Source: Halobacteriales archaeon QS_4_66_20 (lineage in GTDB: Archaea > Halobacteriota > Halobacteria > Halobacteriales > Haloarculaceae). From it: a stretch of DNA of 62,151 bases. Location of the stretch: the NCBI GenBank assembly GCA_003021015.1, contig PXRK01000035.1, forward strand, positions 1-62,151. Reading direction: 5' to 3'. This document shows positions 24,870-33,383 of the stretch, piece by piece; the first letter of the stretch is position 1, and the number at the start of each line of letters is the position of its first letter. The notes beneath the pieces were generated by a model, which ran no database searches, was not told the DNA's origin, and saw only the letters and a list, made by a program, of their open reading frames with translations. A program made the translations under genes and the position numbers.

Positions 24870-26528
24870 TCAGTCCGCCAGCCGTCGCGTCGGCCCCGAG
24901 GGAAGCAGCCGCCGGATGGCGTCGCCCTGGTGGGGTCGGCCCAGGCGATACCGCATCCGGTCGTGGAGCTTGAGCGGGTCGAACACGCCCGGCTCAGTCA
25001 GTTCGTAGACTGTGGCGGGTGCGGCACGAATGTCGCTCCGTTCGAGGACGTCGTTGGCGGCCCGCCGGCCTGCCTCGTTGGCGCTCTCCATGCTCGCGAG
25101 GTCGCTGTTCGTCCGGACGTAGTCCGCCGCCAGCGTCAGGTTCTCGATCCCCGTCCGGGCAGACGGACGGTTCTTCAGCGAGCCGGCAGTGTTGATCAGC
25201 AGCGGCGCGTTGTTCTCGACACCCACCTCGGCGGGTTCGAGCTCCGGGTCGAGCACCCAGTCGTGGATCAGGTCCTCGGAGAGGCGCTCGCCCTCGCGGT
25301 TGAGGTGGTCGCCGAGCTGGGCCAGCACCTCCGTCTTGATCTCCTCGGGCGTGCACTCGCGCGCGGGCTTGTCGACGCGACTGCCCGGCGTCGACCAGTC
25401 GGAGACGATCACCGAGAGCACGCCCTCGACGGCCGGATCGCCGCGCGCGCCGACGTCGAACACCTCGTCGTTCCAGAACTGCCGCTGCGAGATAGCGGTG
25501 AGCGCCCACGCCGAGTCGGTGTACACCTGGTGGCCCGCCACCAGCGGGAGGTCCTCGCTGAGGTAGAACTGGATGCCGTTCATCCAGGCGGTGTCGAGGC
25601 GCTCGATCCGGGCGAGCTGCGGGTCCGCGCGCTTGGCCCGCTCGGAGAGCACGTCCGGCGCCACCTCGGCGGGAACCGCGAGCACGTAGTCGTCGGCGTC
25701 GACGGGCTCGCCGTCGATTATCGCCGCGTCGATGCGCCGGCCGCGCCGGCCGAGTTGCAGGTCGCTCGCAGCGGCGCCGGTCCGGAAGTCGATGCCCTTC
25801 CGGTCAAGGTATTCGATCCAGGGATCGATCCACACCGTGCTGGTCGGGCCGTTGAGGATGTGCTCGGTCGGCTCGGTCGGGTCGAGCTGGCCCAGCAGCA
25901 GCTGGAGGTAGATGGTTCCCATCGTGCGGGCGCTGGCACGGCGGGGGCGCAGCGCGACCAGCGCCTGCGTGATCGTCGCGATCCGGCGACGGAACGCCGG
26001 CGACCGCTCGGTGGCGTCGACGAACTCCCACCAGGACTGCTCGTCGAGTTCCGCCGTGCGGCGCTGCTCGCAGGAGGTGAGGACGTACAGCAGCCGTTCG
26101 GTGAGGAAGGTGACGTCCTCGGGCGGGAGTTCGTCGGCGAAGGCAGGCTGGAGCGACTGGATCCACTGGCCGGGCGTCTCCGGCGGCGAGAGGTCGGCCA
26201 CCTGCTCGGGCCCGTCGGCGGCGGCCACGAGCGTCTCGCTCGTGGAGACGAGGTTGTCGGCGACGGTGCCGCCGGTCGGCTCGAAGGGGATCCTCGACAT
26301 CGTTTCCGGCAGGTGCTGGTAGAACGCGGGGAAAAACCGGAACCCGTGCTCGCAGTGCAACGGGTCCTCGCCGGCGGCCGGCCCCTCCGTGACGGGGATG
26401 GAGCGGGCCTTGCCGCCGAACCTGTCACCGGCCTCGTAGACGGTGACGTCGAAGCCGCGGTCGACCAGTTCGTGGGCGGCTGTCAGCCCGCCGATTCCTC
26501 CGCCGATAACGGCGACGCTGTGAGGCAT
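24870..26528 (-). CDS. FAD-dependent oxidoreductase, phytoene-desaturase/hydroxysqualene-dehydroxylase-like
   Basis: A 552-residue amine-oxidase-fold flavoprotein. The N-terminal dinucleotide-binding motif VAVIGGGIGGLTAAHELVDRGFDVTVYEA is followed by the GG-doublet segment DRFGGKARS. CEHGFRFFPAFYQHLPETM resembles the substrate region of desaturase or HpnE-like enzymes. A C-terminal FAD motif NLTLAADYVRTNSDLASMESANEAGRRAAN is present. It likely acts on an isoprenoid or similar hydrophobic substrate, but the reaction is unknown. It lies opposite to and between atpB and atpD, splitting the ATP synthase operon. Confidence 0.8.
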   Translation of the reverse strand: MPHSVAVIGGGIGGLTAAHELVDRGFDVTVYEAGDRFGGKARSIPVTEGPAAGEDPLHCEHGFRFFPAFYQHLPETMSRIPFEPTGGTVADNLVSTSETLVAAADGPEQVADLSPPETPGQWIQSLQPAFADELPPEDVTFLTERLLYVLTSCEQRRTAELDEQSWWEFVDATERSPAFRRRIATITQALVALRPRRASARTMGTIYLQLLLGQLDPTEPTEHILNGPTSTVWIDPWIEYLDRKGIDFRTGAAASDLQLGRRGRRIDAAIIDGEPVDADDYVLAVPAEVAPDVLSERAKRADPQLARIERLDTAWMNGIQFYLSEDLPLVAGHQVYTDSAWALTAISQRQFWNDEVFDVGARGDPAVEGVLSVIVSDWSTPGSRVDKPARECTPEEIKTEVLAQLGDHLNREGERLSEDLIHDWVLDPELEPAEVGVENNAPLLINTAGSLKNRPSARTGIENLTLAADYVRTNSDLASMESANEAGRRAANDVLERSDIRAAPATVYELTEPGVFDPLKLHDRMRYRLGRPHQGDAIRRLLPSGPTRRLAD

Positions 26529-26585
26529 AGCTGTAGTTGGTCTGTTCGTGCTTGAACCTGTCGGCGTCCGGAGTACCAGCAGCTA

Positions 26586-26696
26586 ATACACCCGGACGTG
26601 ACTCTGTTAGATGTCAGGACACGATATCTACGAGTATCGACTCTGAAAGTCCCGATCTGTGTCGAGATATCTTAGACAAATCACGTCCGGGTGTAT
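26586..26696. repeat. 111-bp inverted-repeat element, family B (inverted)
   Basis: The 16-bp ends atacacccggacgtga (26586-26601) and tcacgtccgggtgtat (26681-26696) are perfect reverse complements. The core is the reverse complement of the B cores at 13298 and 28383 (tgtcaggacacgatatc, then gagtatcgac...gaaagt). It sits exactly between the start region of the FAD oxidoreductase and the small membrane-protein/atpD genes. Confidence 0.9.
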
Positions 26697-26699
26697 AAG
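26692..26699 (+). promoter_or_regulatory. element-borne TATA box for the atpD transcript
   Basis: tgtataag at the right end of the B element lies 26 nt before the ATG at 26725, the ideal spacing for a leaderless haloarchaeal mRNA. No other AT-rich box exists between the FAD gene and 26725. It may therefore drive both the small membrane protein and atpD. Confidence 0.6.
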
Positions 26700-26724
26700 A
26701 TGCCGGCACGCCAACGGGAGGCCA

Positions 26725-26919
26725 ATGGTCGAAGCGGATCCCTCGATGCGCGCCGGTCGGAACGCGTTCGGCGTGTTGCTCGTCGCCCTGATCACAGCTT
26801 ACGTTTACCGGGTCGCCGTGAAGGGGGTGGACGACGACCTGCTGTTCTCGCTGTGGATCCTCGGCGCGGCAGTGTTTCTGGGCTCGCTGTTCTACTACAA
26901 TCGCCAGGAAAACGAGTAG
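26725..26919 (+). CDS. small two-helix membrane protein upstream of atpD
   Basis: A 64-residue protein starting [16 protein letters not shown]. Its two transmembrane helices are [18 protein letters not shown] and [20 protein letters not shown], and it ends NRQENE. An earlier in-frame start (26659) would lie inside the repeat element. The ATG at 26725 has a TATA box at ideal spacing. It is 59 nt upstream of atpD and probably co-transcribed. The family is not recognised; a role linked to ATP synthase assembly is only suggested by position. Confidence 0.65.
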   Translation: MVEADPSMRAGRNAFGVLLVALITAYVYRVAVKGVDDDLLFSLWILGAAVFLGSLFYYNRQENE

Positions 26920-26978
26920 CTGGCAGGGTTCGCGGCGTCTCGACACAGTTAACAGGTTCGGGGCGGAACGGTGTACCA

Positions 26979-27671
26979 ATGGCCGAGGACGTCAAACCCA
27001 CGCGGAAGAACCTGATGCAGATCGAGGAGCGCATCGAGCTCTCGGAACGTGGACACGACACGCTAGAGCAGAAGCGTGACGGCCTCATCATGGAGTTCAT
27101 GGAGATCCTGGACCAGGCACAGGACGTCCGCTCGGACCTCGAAGCGAACTACGAGGATGCACAGCGATCGATCGACATGGCCCGCGCCATGGAGGGCGAC
27201 GTTGCCGTCCGCGGCGCCGCCGCCGCGCTCAAGGAACACCCCGAGATCACCACCCAGTCGAGCAACATCATGGGCGTGGTTGTCCCGCAGATCGAGTCCT
27301 CGAAGGTGCAGAAGAACCTCTCGGAGCGCGGGTACGGGGTGCTGGGCACCAGCGCACGCATCGACGAGGCCGCCGAAGCCTACGAGGAACTGCTGGAGAC
27401 TGTCATCCTCGCCGCCGAGGTCGAGACCGCGATGAAGAAGATGCTCGACGAGATTGAGAAGACCAAGCGCCGCGTCAACGCCCTGGAGTTCAAACTGCTA
27501 CCCGAACTCCGCGAGAACAAGGAGTACATCGAGCAGAAACTCGAAGAGCAGGAGCGCGAGGAAATATTCCGAATGAAAAAGATCAAATCGAAAAAAGAAG
27601 AGGAGGAGAAGGCCGAACGCGAGGCCAAGCGCGAGCGCGAAGCCGAAGAACAGCTCGCAGTCACCGATTGA
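26979..27671 (+). CDS. atpD: A-type ATP synthase subunit D
   Basis: A 230-residue central rotor shaft, with two long helices forming a coiled coil ([36 protein letters not shown] and [30 protein letters not shown]) and a lysine/glutamate-rich C-terminal tail ([22 protein letters not shown]). The C-terminal helix normally enters the A3B3 hexamer. The gene is 2.2 kb away from atpB and needs its own promoter, apparently the element at 26586-26696. Confidence 0.95.
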   Translation: MAEDVKPTRKNLMQIEERIELSERGHDTLEQKRDGLIMEFMEILDQAQDVRSDLEANYEDAQRSIDMARAMEGDVAVRGAAAALKEHPEITTQSSNIMGVVVPQIESSKVQKNLSERGYGVLGTSARIDEAAEAYEELLETVILAAEVETAMKKMLDEIEKTKRRVNALEFKLLPELRENKEYIEQKLEEQEREEIFRMKKIKSKKEEEEKAEREAKREREAEEQLAVTD

Positions 27672-27700
27672 ACTCCTGTCTTCGGATTCATATAACACTA

Positions 27701-28159
27701 TCAGTGTTCGTACTCGCCGAGCGTGAGCGCCCGCTGTGCCGTGTTCTGCAGCGCGTCCGAGCGTCCGTGTGCACCCGGCGCGATGGCGACCGTGCGGACG
27801 CCCTCGCCGGCGGCTAGTTCCAGCACCGGCTTGAAGTCGGTGTCCCGCGAGACGATCACGACGACGTCGATCTCGCCGTCGACGATGGCCGCCGTCGCGT
27901 CGACGGCCAGCCGCACGTCAACGTCGCCGCTGGTAGTGACGACTTCGAAGCCGCGGGCCTCGCCGGCCTGGATCAACGCCGGCGTCGCGTGCTCGTCGAG
28001 GTACAGCCGGGCGGCCGCGACGGCGCCCTCCTCGCCGGCGATCGACCGGAGTTCGTCGAGGTCGACGTCGAACTCGTCGCGAAACACGTTCGGGCCGTCG
28101 ACGTACAGGCCGACGCGGGGCTCCCGGTTGCGGTCCACCAGCGATCCCAGGAGGTCCAT
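27701..28159 (-). CDS. NYN domain protein (LabA/DUF88-like)
   Basis: A 152-residue single NYN (PIN-like) domain. GLYVDGPNVFRDEF at the N-terminus carries the first conserved Asp and Asn. DVDVRLAVDATAAI and VVIVSRDTDFKPVLELA contain the further catalytic aspartates. Members are predicted Mg2+-dependent ribonucleases acting on structured or processed RNA. It converges on atpD with 29 bp between stops. The target is unknown. Confidence 0.85.
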   Translation of the reverse strand: MDLLGSLVDRNREPRVGLYVDGPNVFRDEFDVDLDELRSIAGEEGAVAAARLYLDEHATPALIQAGEARGFEVVTTSGDVDVRLAVDATAAIVDGEIDVVVIVSRDTDFKPVLELAAGEGVRTVAIAPGAHGRSDALQNTAQRALTLGEYEH

Positions 28160-28185
28160 ACACCAGGGTGGCGGCCGGCCGGCTT

Positions 28186-28201
28186 ATAGTGATTGCTGTG
28201 A
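28186..28201. repeat. solo A-family left end
   Basis: atagtgattgctgtga differs by one base from the left end of the A element that starts at 28259 (atagtgattgttgtga). The core that normally follows is absent, so this is a relic. It lies about 27 bp upstream of the NYN gene start on the opposite strand. Confidence 0.6.
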
Positions 28202-28258
28202 TTGTTTTCGGAGTCACATCGTATTTCCGGGAATGTCACGGGCTGACACCGGCGTCTG

Positions 28259-28384
28259 ATAGTGATTGTTGTGACTATTTACCGCTATAGAGTCGCGTGT
28301 TACGCGTTTCAGCCCGCGCAACCTCCGATTTTGGGATCCGATTCTGAAAATAGTCACGCACGACCGTATCACAACAATCAGTAT
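28259..28384. repeat. A-family element with two nested right ends
   Basis: The left end atagtgattgttgtga (28259-28274) pairs with tcacaacaatcagtat (28369-28384). Immediately inside it lies tcacgcacgaccgtat (28354-28369), the right end type of the copy at 13188. The element is therefore 126 bp, an A core plus one extra 15-base right end. The core matches the 13188 copy (accgctatagagtcgcgtgt, then gcgtttcagcccg). Confidence 0.85.
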
Positions 28385-28493
28385 ACACCTGGACGTGATT
28401 TGCCAAAGTCATCCCGACACAGCTCGGGGCTTTCAGGGTCGATACTCGTGGATATCGTGTCCTGACGCCTAACAGAGTTACGTCTGGGTGTAT
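28383..28493. repeat. 111-bp inverted-repeat element, family B
   Basis: The left end atacacctggacgtga (28383-28398) overlaps the A element's terminal AT. The right end ttacgtctgggtgtat (28478-28493) matches with two mismatches. The core is the B core (cgacacagctcgg, then tcagggtcgatactcgtgga). It forms an A-B tandem like the one at 13188-13407. Confidence 0.85.
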
Positions 28494-28503
28494 ATAAGGC
28501 GAA

Positions 28504-28519
28504 TCACGTCCGGATGTAT
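28504..28519. repeat. additional solo B right end with TATA-like tail
   Basis: tcacgtccggatgtat, followed by ata, is a second B right end just after the complete B element. With the preceding tgtatataagg it gives two outward TATA-like sequences upstream of the histidine kinase at 28628. The rest of 28520-28627 holds no gene. Confidence 0.6.
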
Positions 28520-28627
28520 ATACGCCGGGCGGCGGACACGTACCGTTATCTGTCAGGACGCCCAAGACGGACGTAGTGGCGAACAATCGGAATCCGAACG
28601 GGTGGTCGGCGCACATCGGAGCAGCGC

Positions 28628-30790
28628 ATGAGTGACGCGCCGTGCGACCCCGCGGACGAGGTCGGCGACGTGATCGCGGTGCTGGTGGTCGGCAGCGACG
28701 CGGCCGCCGACCGGCTGCGGCAGGCTGGCCGAGACGGGGCGCTGTCAGTCAGCCACCTCCCCGAAGACGCTGAGGTCGGGGATGTAACCGACACCGAGTA
28801 CGACTGCCTGGTGCTCGCCGACACGGTCGACGTCGACTGGGCGACGGTCAGGAACGTGGCGGCGCCGGTCGTGCTGTACGGCGGCGTCGACGACCTCCCG
28901 GACGCGCCGATCCACCGGGACATTGACCTCGTCCTCGAACGGCGACCGGAGGCCGACGGCGGCCTCCTGGTCGAGAAAATCCGGACGGTCGCGGAGACGA
29001 GCACGGCGCCGAGCACCCGTGCGGAGGCAGTCGAGGCCGTCACCACCGACACCGGCAGCGTCGCGGCGTTCCTCGTCGACGACGCGGGGGACGTCCGCTG
29101 GTCGGCGGCCGGCCTCGCGGAGGTGTTGCCGCCCGGGGCCAAAGACCGGCTCCCGCCGGAGACGGCGTCGCTGTACGAGCGGCTGGGCACCGTGTTCCAG
29201 CCCCACGAGAGCACCGGGCTGTCGGAGCCGGCGTTCGCGGACCTGCCCGGGTCGACCGAGGAGCGCGACGGGGCCCTGCTGTGGCTCGCTGCCGGCGAGG
29301 AGGGCGGCTACTACCGGCACTACAGCTACCCCGTCGGCGTCGGGTCAGCCGACCGGATCGAACTGCTCCAGAACGTGACAACGACGGTCGGCAGCCACGA
29401 CCGGCTCGCGCTGTTCGAGGAACTGGTCGAGAACGCCCAGGACGGGCTGTTCGTCCTGAACGCGGACTGGCAGGTGGAGTATCTCAACCGGACGTACGCA
29501 CAGCTTCTGGGGTTCGACCGCGAGGAGCTGCTCGGTACCCACGTCGCCCAGCAGCTCTCGCCGGGCGAGATGCAGCGGGCCCAGGCCGCCACCGAGCGGC
29601 TCATCGACGGCGAGGCCGAAAGCGCAGTGATCGACATCACGCTCCAGCGCGGCGACGGCACCGACGTCGAGGCCTCGGTCCACTTCTGGGCGCGGTACAC
29701 CGACGACGGGCGCTACGCCGGGCTGATGGGCGCCGTGCGCGATATCACGGACCGCAAGGCCCGCGAGCGGGAACTGGAGCGCTACGAGACGATTGTTCAG
29801 GCGGTCGGCGACCCGGTGTGTACGATCGACGCCGAGGGGCGGTTCGTCTACGTCAACGACGCGTTCGAGGAGCGGACGGGCTACGAGCTGTCGACGCTGC
29901 GCGGCGAGCCGATCTCGCTGGTCATCGGTGCCGACGCCGCCGCGACCGGCGAGGCGCTGATCACGGAGTTGCTTGCCGATCCCGACAGCACGACGGCGAC
30001 GTTCGAGCTGCAGCTGCCCGACCGGGACGGCGCCACGACCCCGACTGAGTGTCAGATCGCGCTGCTCCCCCAGGAGGACGGGCAGTACCAGGGCGCTGTC
30101 GTAGTCATGCGGGACATCAGCCGGCTGAAACGCCGCGAACAGCGGCTCTCGAAGTTCGCCGGCGTCGTCAGCCACGACCTGCGCAACCCGCTGGACGTGG
30201 CGCTCGGCCGGGCGGAGGTCCTGCCGGACGTCGCCGACCTCGACCCCGAGGCCGAACACCACGTCGGAGAGATCTACGAGTCGCTCAAGCGCATGGAGCA
30301 GCTCATCGAGGACGTCCTCGCGATCGCGCGCCACGGCGAGATGGCGGTCGACCTCGCGCCAGTCTCGCTGGAGGAGGTCGCGGCGGAGGCGTGGGCGTCC
30401 GTCGAGACCGGCGACGCCGAACTCCGGATCGCCTCGACAGCGACCGTCCGGGCCCACCGCAGCCGGCTCCTGCGGCTGTTCGAGAACCTGTTCCGGAACG
30501 CAATCGAGCACGGCGGCCCGGACGTGCTCGTCGAGGTCGGGACGATCGACGACGGGAGTGACGCGGGCTTTTACGTCGCCGACGACGGCAGCGGCATCCC
30601 CGGGGACCAGCGCGACGTGATCTTCGACGACGGGTTCAGCACCACTGCCGACGGGACGGGCCTCGGGCTCAGCATCGTCAGCGAGATCGTCCGCGCCCAC
30701 GACTGGTCGATCGACATCGCCGACGGGATCGACGGCGGCGCCCGCTTCGAGTTTACCGGCGTCGCAGCCGCCGACGGGGACGCCGAATAG
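28628..30790 (+). CDS. soluble PAS-domain sensor histidine kinase
   Basis: A 720-residue kinase without transmembrane helices. The N-terminal region (1-120) resembles a degenerate receiver (DYDCLVLADTVDVDWATV). An uncharacterised segment follows, then two PAS domains (residues about 262-385, LFEELVENAQDGLFVLNADWQVEYLNRTYAQLLGF; and 388-510, IVQAVGDPVCTIDAEGRFVYVNDAFEERTGY). A HisKA domain has SHDLRNPL with His516. A HATPase domain has LFENLFRNAIEHG (N box), DDGSGIP (G1) and GTGLGLSIV (G2). It likely senses a cytosolic redox or ligand signal. No partner regulator is adjacent. Confidence 0.9.
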   Translation: MSDAPCDPADEVGDVIAVLVVGSDAAADRLRQAGRDGALSVSHLPEDAEVGDVTDTEYDCLVLADTVDVDWATVRNVAAPVVLYGGVDDLPDAPIHRDIDLVLERRPEADGGLLVEKIRTVAETSTAPSTRAEAVEAVTTDTGSVAAFLVDDAGDVRWSAAGLAEVLPPGAKDRLPPETASLYERLGTVFQPHESTGLSEPAFADLPGSTEERDGALLWLAAGEEGGYYRHYSYPVGVGSADRIELLQNVTTTVGSHDRLALFEELVENAQDGLFVLNADWQVEYLNRTYAQLLGFDREELLGTHVAQQLSPGEMQRAQAATERLIDGEAESAVIDITLQRGDGTDVEASVHFWARYTDDGRYAGLMGAVRDITDRKARERELERYETIVQAVGDPVCTIDAEGRFVYVNDAFEERTGYELSTLRGEPISLVIGADAAATGEALITELLADPDSTTATFELQLPDRDGATTPTECQIALLPQEDGQYQGAVVVMRDISRLKRREQRLSKFAGVVSHDLRNPLDVALGRAEVLPDVADLDPEAEHHVGEIYESLKRMEQLIEDVLAIARHGEMAVDLAPVSLEEVAAEAWASVETGDAELRIASTATVRAHRSRLLRLFENLFRNAIEHGGPDVLVEVGTIDDGSDAGFYVADDGSGIPGDQRDVIFDDGFSTTADGTGLGLSIVSEIVRAHDWSIDIADGIDGGARFEFTGVAAADGDAE

Positions 30791-30885
30791 ACCCGTCGCC
30801 GGTGGAGGGCGGCCCGCCGAGCGACCGGGATTGTTCCGGCAAACGACACGCTTAACCACCGCGGGCGGGGACATACAGCAAACCG

Positions 30886-32574
30886 ATGAGCACGGACTCC
30901 AGCGACGGCGAGGACGCGTTCGAGTCGGTCTGCGAGGAGCTGGTCGACCGGATCCTCGCCGGCGAGATCGAGCGCGACGACCTCGAGGCCGCCAAGACCG
31001 AGGTCTGTGGGGAGTACTCCTCGCCGAAGGTGCCGAAGAACTCGGAGCTTTTGGATTTCGCGCCCGACGAGCACCGCGAGGAGCTGGCGTCGGTGCTCCA
31101 GCGTAAGCCCGTCCGGACCGCCTCGGGCGTCTCGCCGATCGCGATCATGACCTCGCCCCACCGGTGTCCCCACGGGAAGTGCCTGTACTGCCCGGGCGGG
31201 CCCGATTCGGAGTTCTCCAGCGCCCAGAGCTACACCGGCCACGAGCCCGCGGCCGCGCGGGGCAAGCAGAACGACTACGACCCCTACGGCCAGGTGACGC
31301 TGCGACTCCACCAGCTGCGGGAGATCGGCCACCCCGTCGACAAAGCCGAACTCATCCTGATGGGCGGGACGATGACCGCGCGTAGCCACGACTACCAGGA
31401 GTGGTTCGTCAAGCGCGCGCTTGCGGCGATGAACGACTACGACGTCGACGGCGAACCCCAGCCCGCCGAGGAAGTGAGCTTCGCGCCGGATCCCGACGAG
31501 CGGGAGTTCCAGTATCTCGAAGATGTGATCGCCGAGAACGAGGTCGGCGACGTCCGCAACGTCGCGACGACGTTCGAGACCAAGCCCGACTGGTGTGACC
31601 CCGAGCAGATCGACCGGATGCTCGACCTCGGCGGTACGAAAGTCGAGGTCGGCGTCCAGACGACTTACGAGCGGATCAACCGCGAGATGCACCGCGGGCA
31701 CGGCACCCAGGACTCGATCGACGCCAACCGCCGGCTGCGGGACTCGGGGTTCAAGGTCGGCTTCCACATGATGCCCGGCCAGCCCGGAATGAGCACGGAG
31801 ATGTGCCTTGAGGACTTCCGGCGCATCTTCGAGCGCCCGGAGTACCGGCCCGACTACCTCAAGATCTACCCGACGCTCGTCGTCGAGGGGACGGCGGTCT
31901 ACGACTGGTGGCACCAAGACGAGTTCGAGCCGCTGGACAACGAGGAGGCCGCAGAGCTGGTGGCGGAGATCAAATCGATGATCCCGCGGTACACGCGGCT
32001 GCAGCGCGTCCAGCGGGACATCCCCGCGGACTTCATCGAGGGCGGCGTCTGGAAGTCGAACCTCCGGCAGCTGGCGCGCAAGCGCATGGACGAGCACGGC
32101 TGGACCTGCGACTGCATCCGCTGTCGCGAGGTCGGGCACAACGACGAGGAGCCCGAGGACGTCGAACTGGACGTCATGACTTACGAGGTCGCCGGCGGCA
32201 CGGAACAGTACATCAGCTTCGAGGACTTCGAGAAGGACCTGCTGGTCGGGTTCTGCCGGCTGCGGTTCCCGAACGACCCCGTGCGGCGGGAGCTGTCAGA
32301 TGCCGCCGTCGTGCGGGAGCTGCACGTCTACGGCAGCCAGGTCGGCGTCGGCGAGGCCGCGGGGACAGACGAGGGAGAGAGTGGCGACGACCCGGTTGGC
32401 GAGCACCAGCACCAGGGGTACGGCCGGCGGCTGCTGGCGGAGGCCGAGCGGCTGGCCGCCGACGCGGGCTACCGGAAGCTGGCGGTGCTGAGCGGCATCG
32501 GCGTCCGGGAGTACTACCGGGAGAAGCTGGGCTACACGCAGGACGGCCCGTACGTGAGCAAGCGCCTCGGGTGA
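30886..32574 (+). CDS. elp3: Elp3-type tRNA uridine(34) acetyltransferase
   Basis: A 562-residue radical-SAM/GNAT enzyme that starts the cm5U modification at wobble U34 of tRNA using acetyl-CoA and SAM. The Elp3 cysteine motif C-x4-C-x2-C is at Cys94, Cys99 and Cys102 (CPHGKCLYC). LMGGTMTARSHDYQEWFV and GGTKVEVGVQTTYERINREMHRGH are typical of the radical SAM core. A Zn-binding region has CDCIRCREVG. The C-terminal GNAT domain includes HQGYGRRLLAEAERLA, with an acidic halophilic insertion just before. Archaeal Elp3 acts alone, without Elongator partners. Confidence 0.95.
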   Translation: MSTDSSDGEDAFESVCEELVDRILAGEIERDDLEAAKTEVCGEYSSPKVPKNSELLDFAPDEHREELASVLQRKPVRTASGVSPIAIMTSPHRCPHGKCLYCPGGPDSEFSSAQSYTGHEPAAARGKQNDYDPYGQVTLRLHQLREIGHPVDKAELILMGGTMTARSHDYQEWFVKRALAAMNDYDVDGEPQPAEEVSFAPDPDEREFQYLEDVIAENEVGDVRNVATTFETKPDWCDPEQIDRMLDLGGTKVEVGVQTTYERINREMHRGHGTQDSIDANRRLRDSGFKVGFHMMPGQPGMSTEMCLEDFRRIFERPEYRPDYLKIYPTLVVEGTAVYDWWHQDEFEPLDNEEAAELVAEIKSMIPRYTRLQRVQRDIPADFIEGGVWKSNLRQLARKRMDEHGWTCDCIRCREVGHNDEEPEDVELDVMTYEVAGGTEQYISFEDFEKDLLVGFCRLRFPNDPVRRELSDAAVVRELHVYGSQVGVGEAAGTDEGESGDDPVGEHQHQGYGRRLLAEAERLAADAGYRKLAVLSGIGVREYYREKLGYTQDGPYVSKRLG

Positions 32575-32628
32575 GACGGACTGCTGTGAGTTTGTTCAGG
32601 GCCGTGACGCCGGCCCGTCGAAACGTTT

Positions 32629-33267
32629 CTAGTCCCGACTCTGCTTGAACCCGGGCGTCCCGAGCGAGTGCAGATCCCGGGATACCTCCGTGACCCCTTC
32701 CTTCAGGTCCTCGTGGTACGCCTCCAGGCGCTCGCGGAGTTCCGGGCGCTCGCGCGCCAGGATCTGCGTGGCCGACAGTGCGGCGTTGAACGACTTGCCG
32801 GCGTCGACGGCGACCAGCGGCGCGCCCTGGGGCATCCCGATGACGGACTGCAGCGACTTCTCCTGGACTGGCACGCCGATTACGGGCAGCGGGTACGCGA
32901 TGGAGGCGGTCATGTTCGGCAGGTCCGCGCTCTTACCCCCCGCCCCTGCAATGACGACATCTAATCCACGGTCCGCGGCCGTCTCGGCGTAGGCGTACAT
33001 CAGCTCCGGCGTCCGGTGGGCCGAGACGACGTACGTCTCGAACGTGAACCGCGATTCGGGCGGGTCGTCGTAGCTGGTCTGTTCCTCGAACCCCAGCTCC
33101 GTCAGCGCGTCGTAGGCGCCGGGCCGGCCGGTCTCCGACCCCATCATCACGTCCAGGTCCGAGTCCGAGCCCATGACGATCCCGATCTCGGGCGTCTCCG
33201 CCGGCGACCGGTCGCGTTCGGCCTCGCGCTCCAGACTGTCGATCAGGGCCGCGAGTTTCTCGGTCAT
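32629..33267 (-). CDS. purE: N5-carboxyaminoimidazole ribonucleotide mutase
   Basis: A 212-residue class I PurE of purine biosynthesis, converting N5-CAIR to CAIR. Catalytic motifs are GSDSD at residues 33-37 and SAHRTPELM with His84. AGGKSADLPNMTASIAYPLPVIGVP and SVIGMPQGAPLV follow. An insertion of about 20 residues between GSDSD and SAHR (ETGRPGAYDAL...YDDPPES) is unusual compared with bacterial PurE. The ATG at 33267 (MTEKLAALID) was chosen over an upstream start because the extra residues look non-coding. Confidence 0.92.
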   Translation of the reverse strand: MTEKLAALIDSLEREAERDRSPAETPEIGIVMGSDSDLDVMMGSETGRPGAYDALTELGFEEQTSYDDPPESRFTFETYVVSAHRTPELMYAYAETAADRGLDVVIAGAGGKSADLPNMTASIAYPLPVIGVPVQEKSLQSVIGMPQGAPLVAVDAGKSFNAALSATQILARERPELRERLEAYHEDLKEGVTEVSRDLHSLGTPGFKQSRD

Positions 33268-33383
33268 GTGCGACGATGGGAGTGGCCACCCCCTAAACGT
33301 TGTCGTCGGCTCTCCTCCCACCCAGTTTGGTACCGACTACCACAACACTCTTGCCGGTACCGCCCCACACCAAGGGAAGACCA

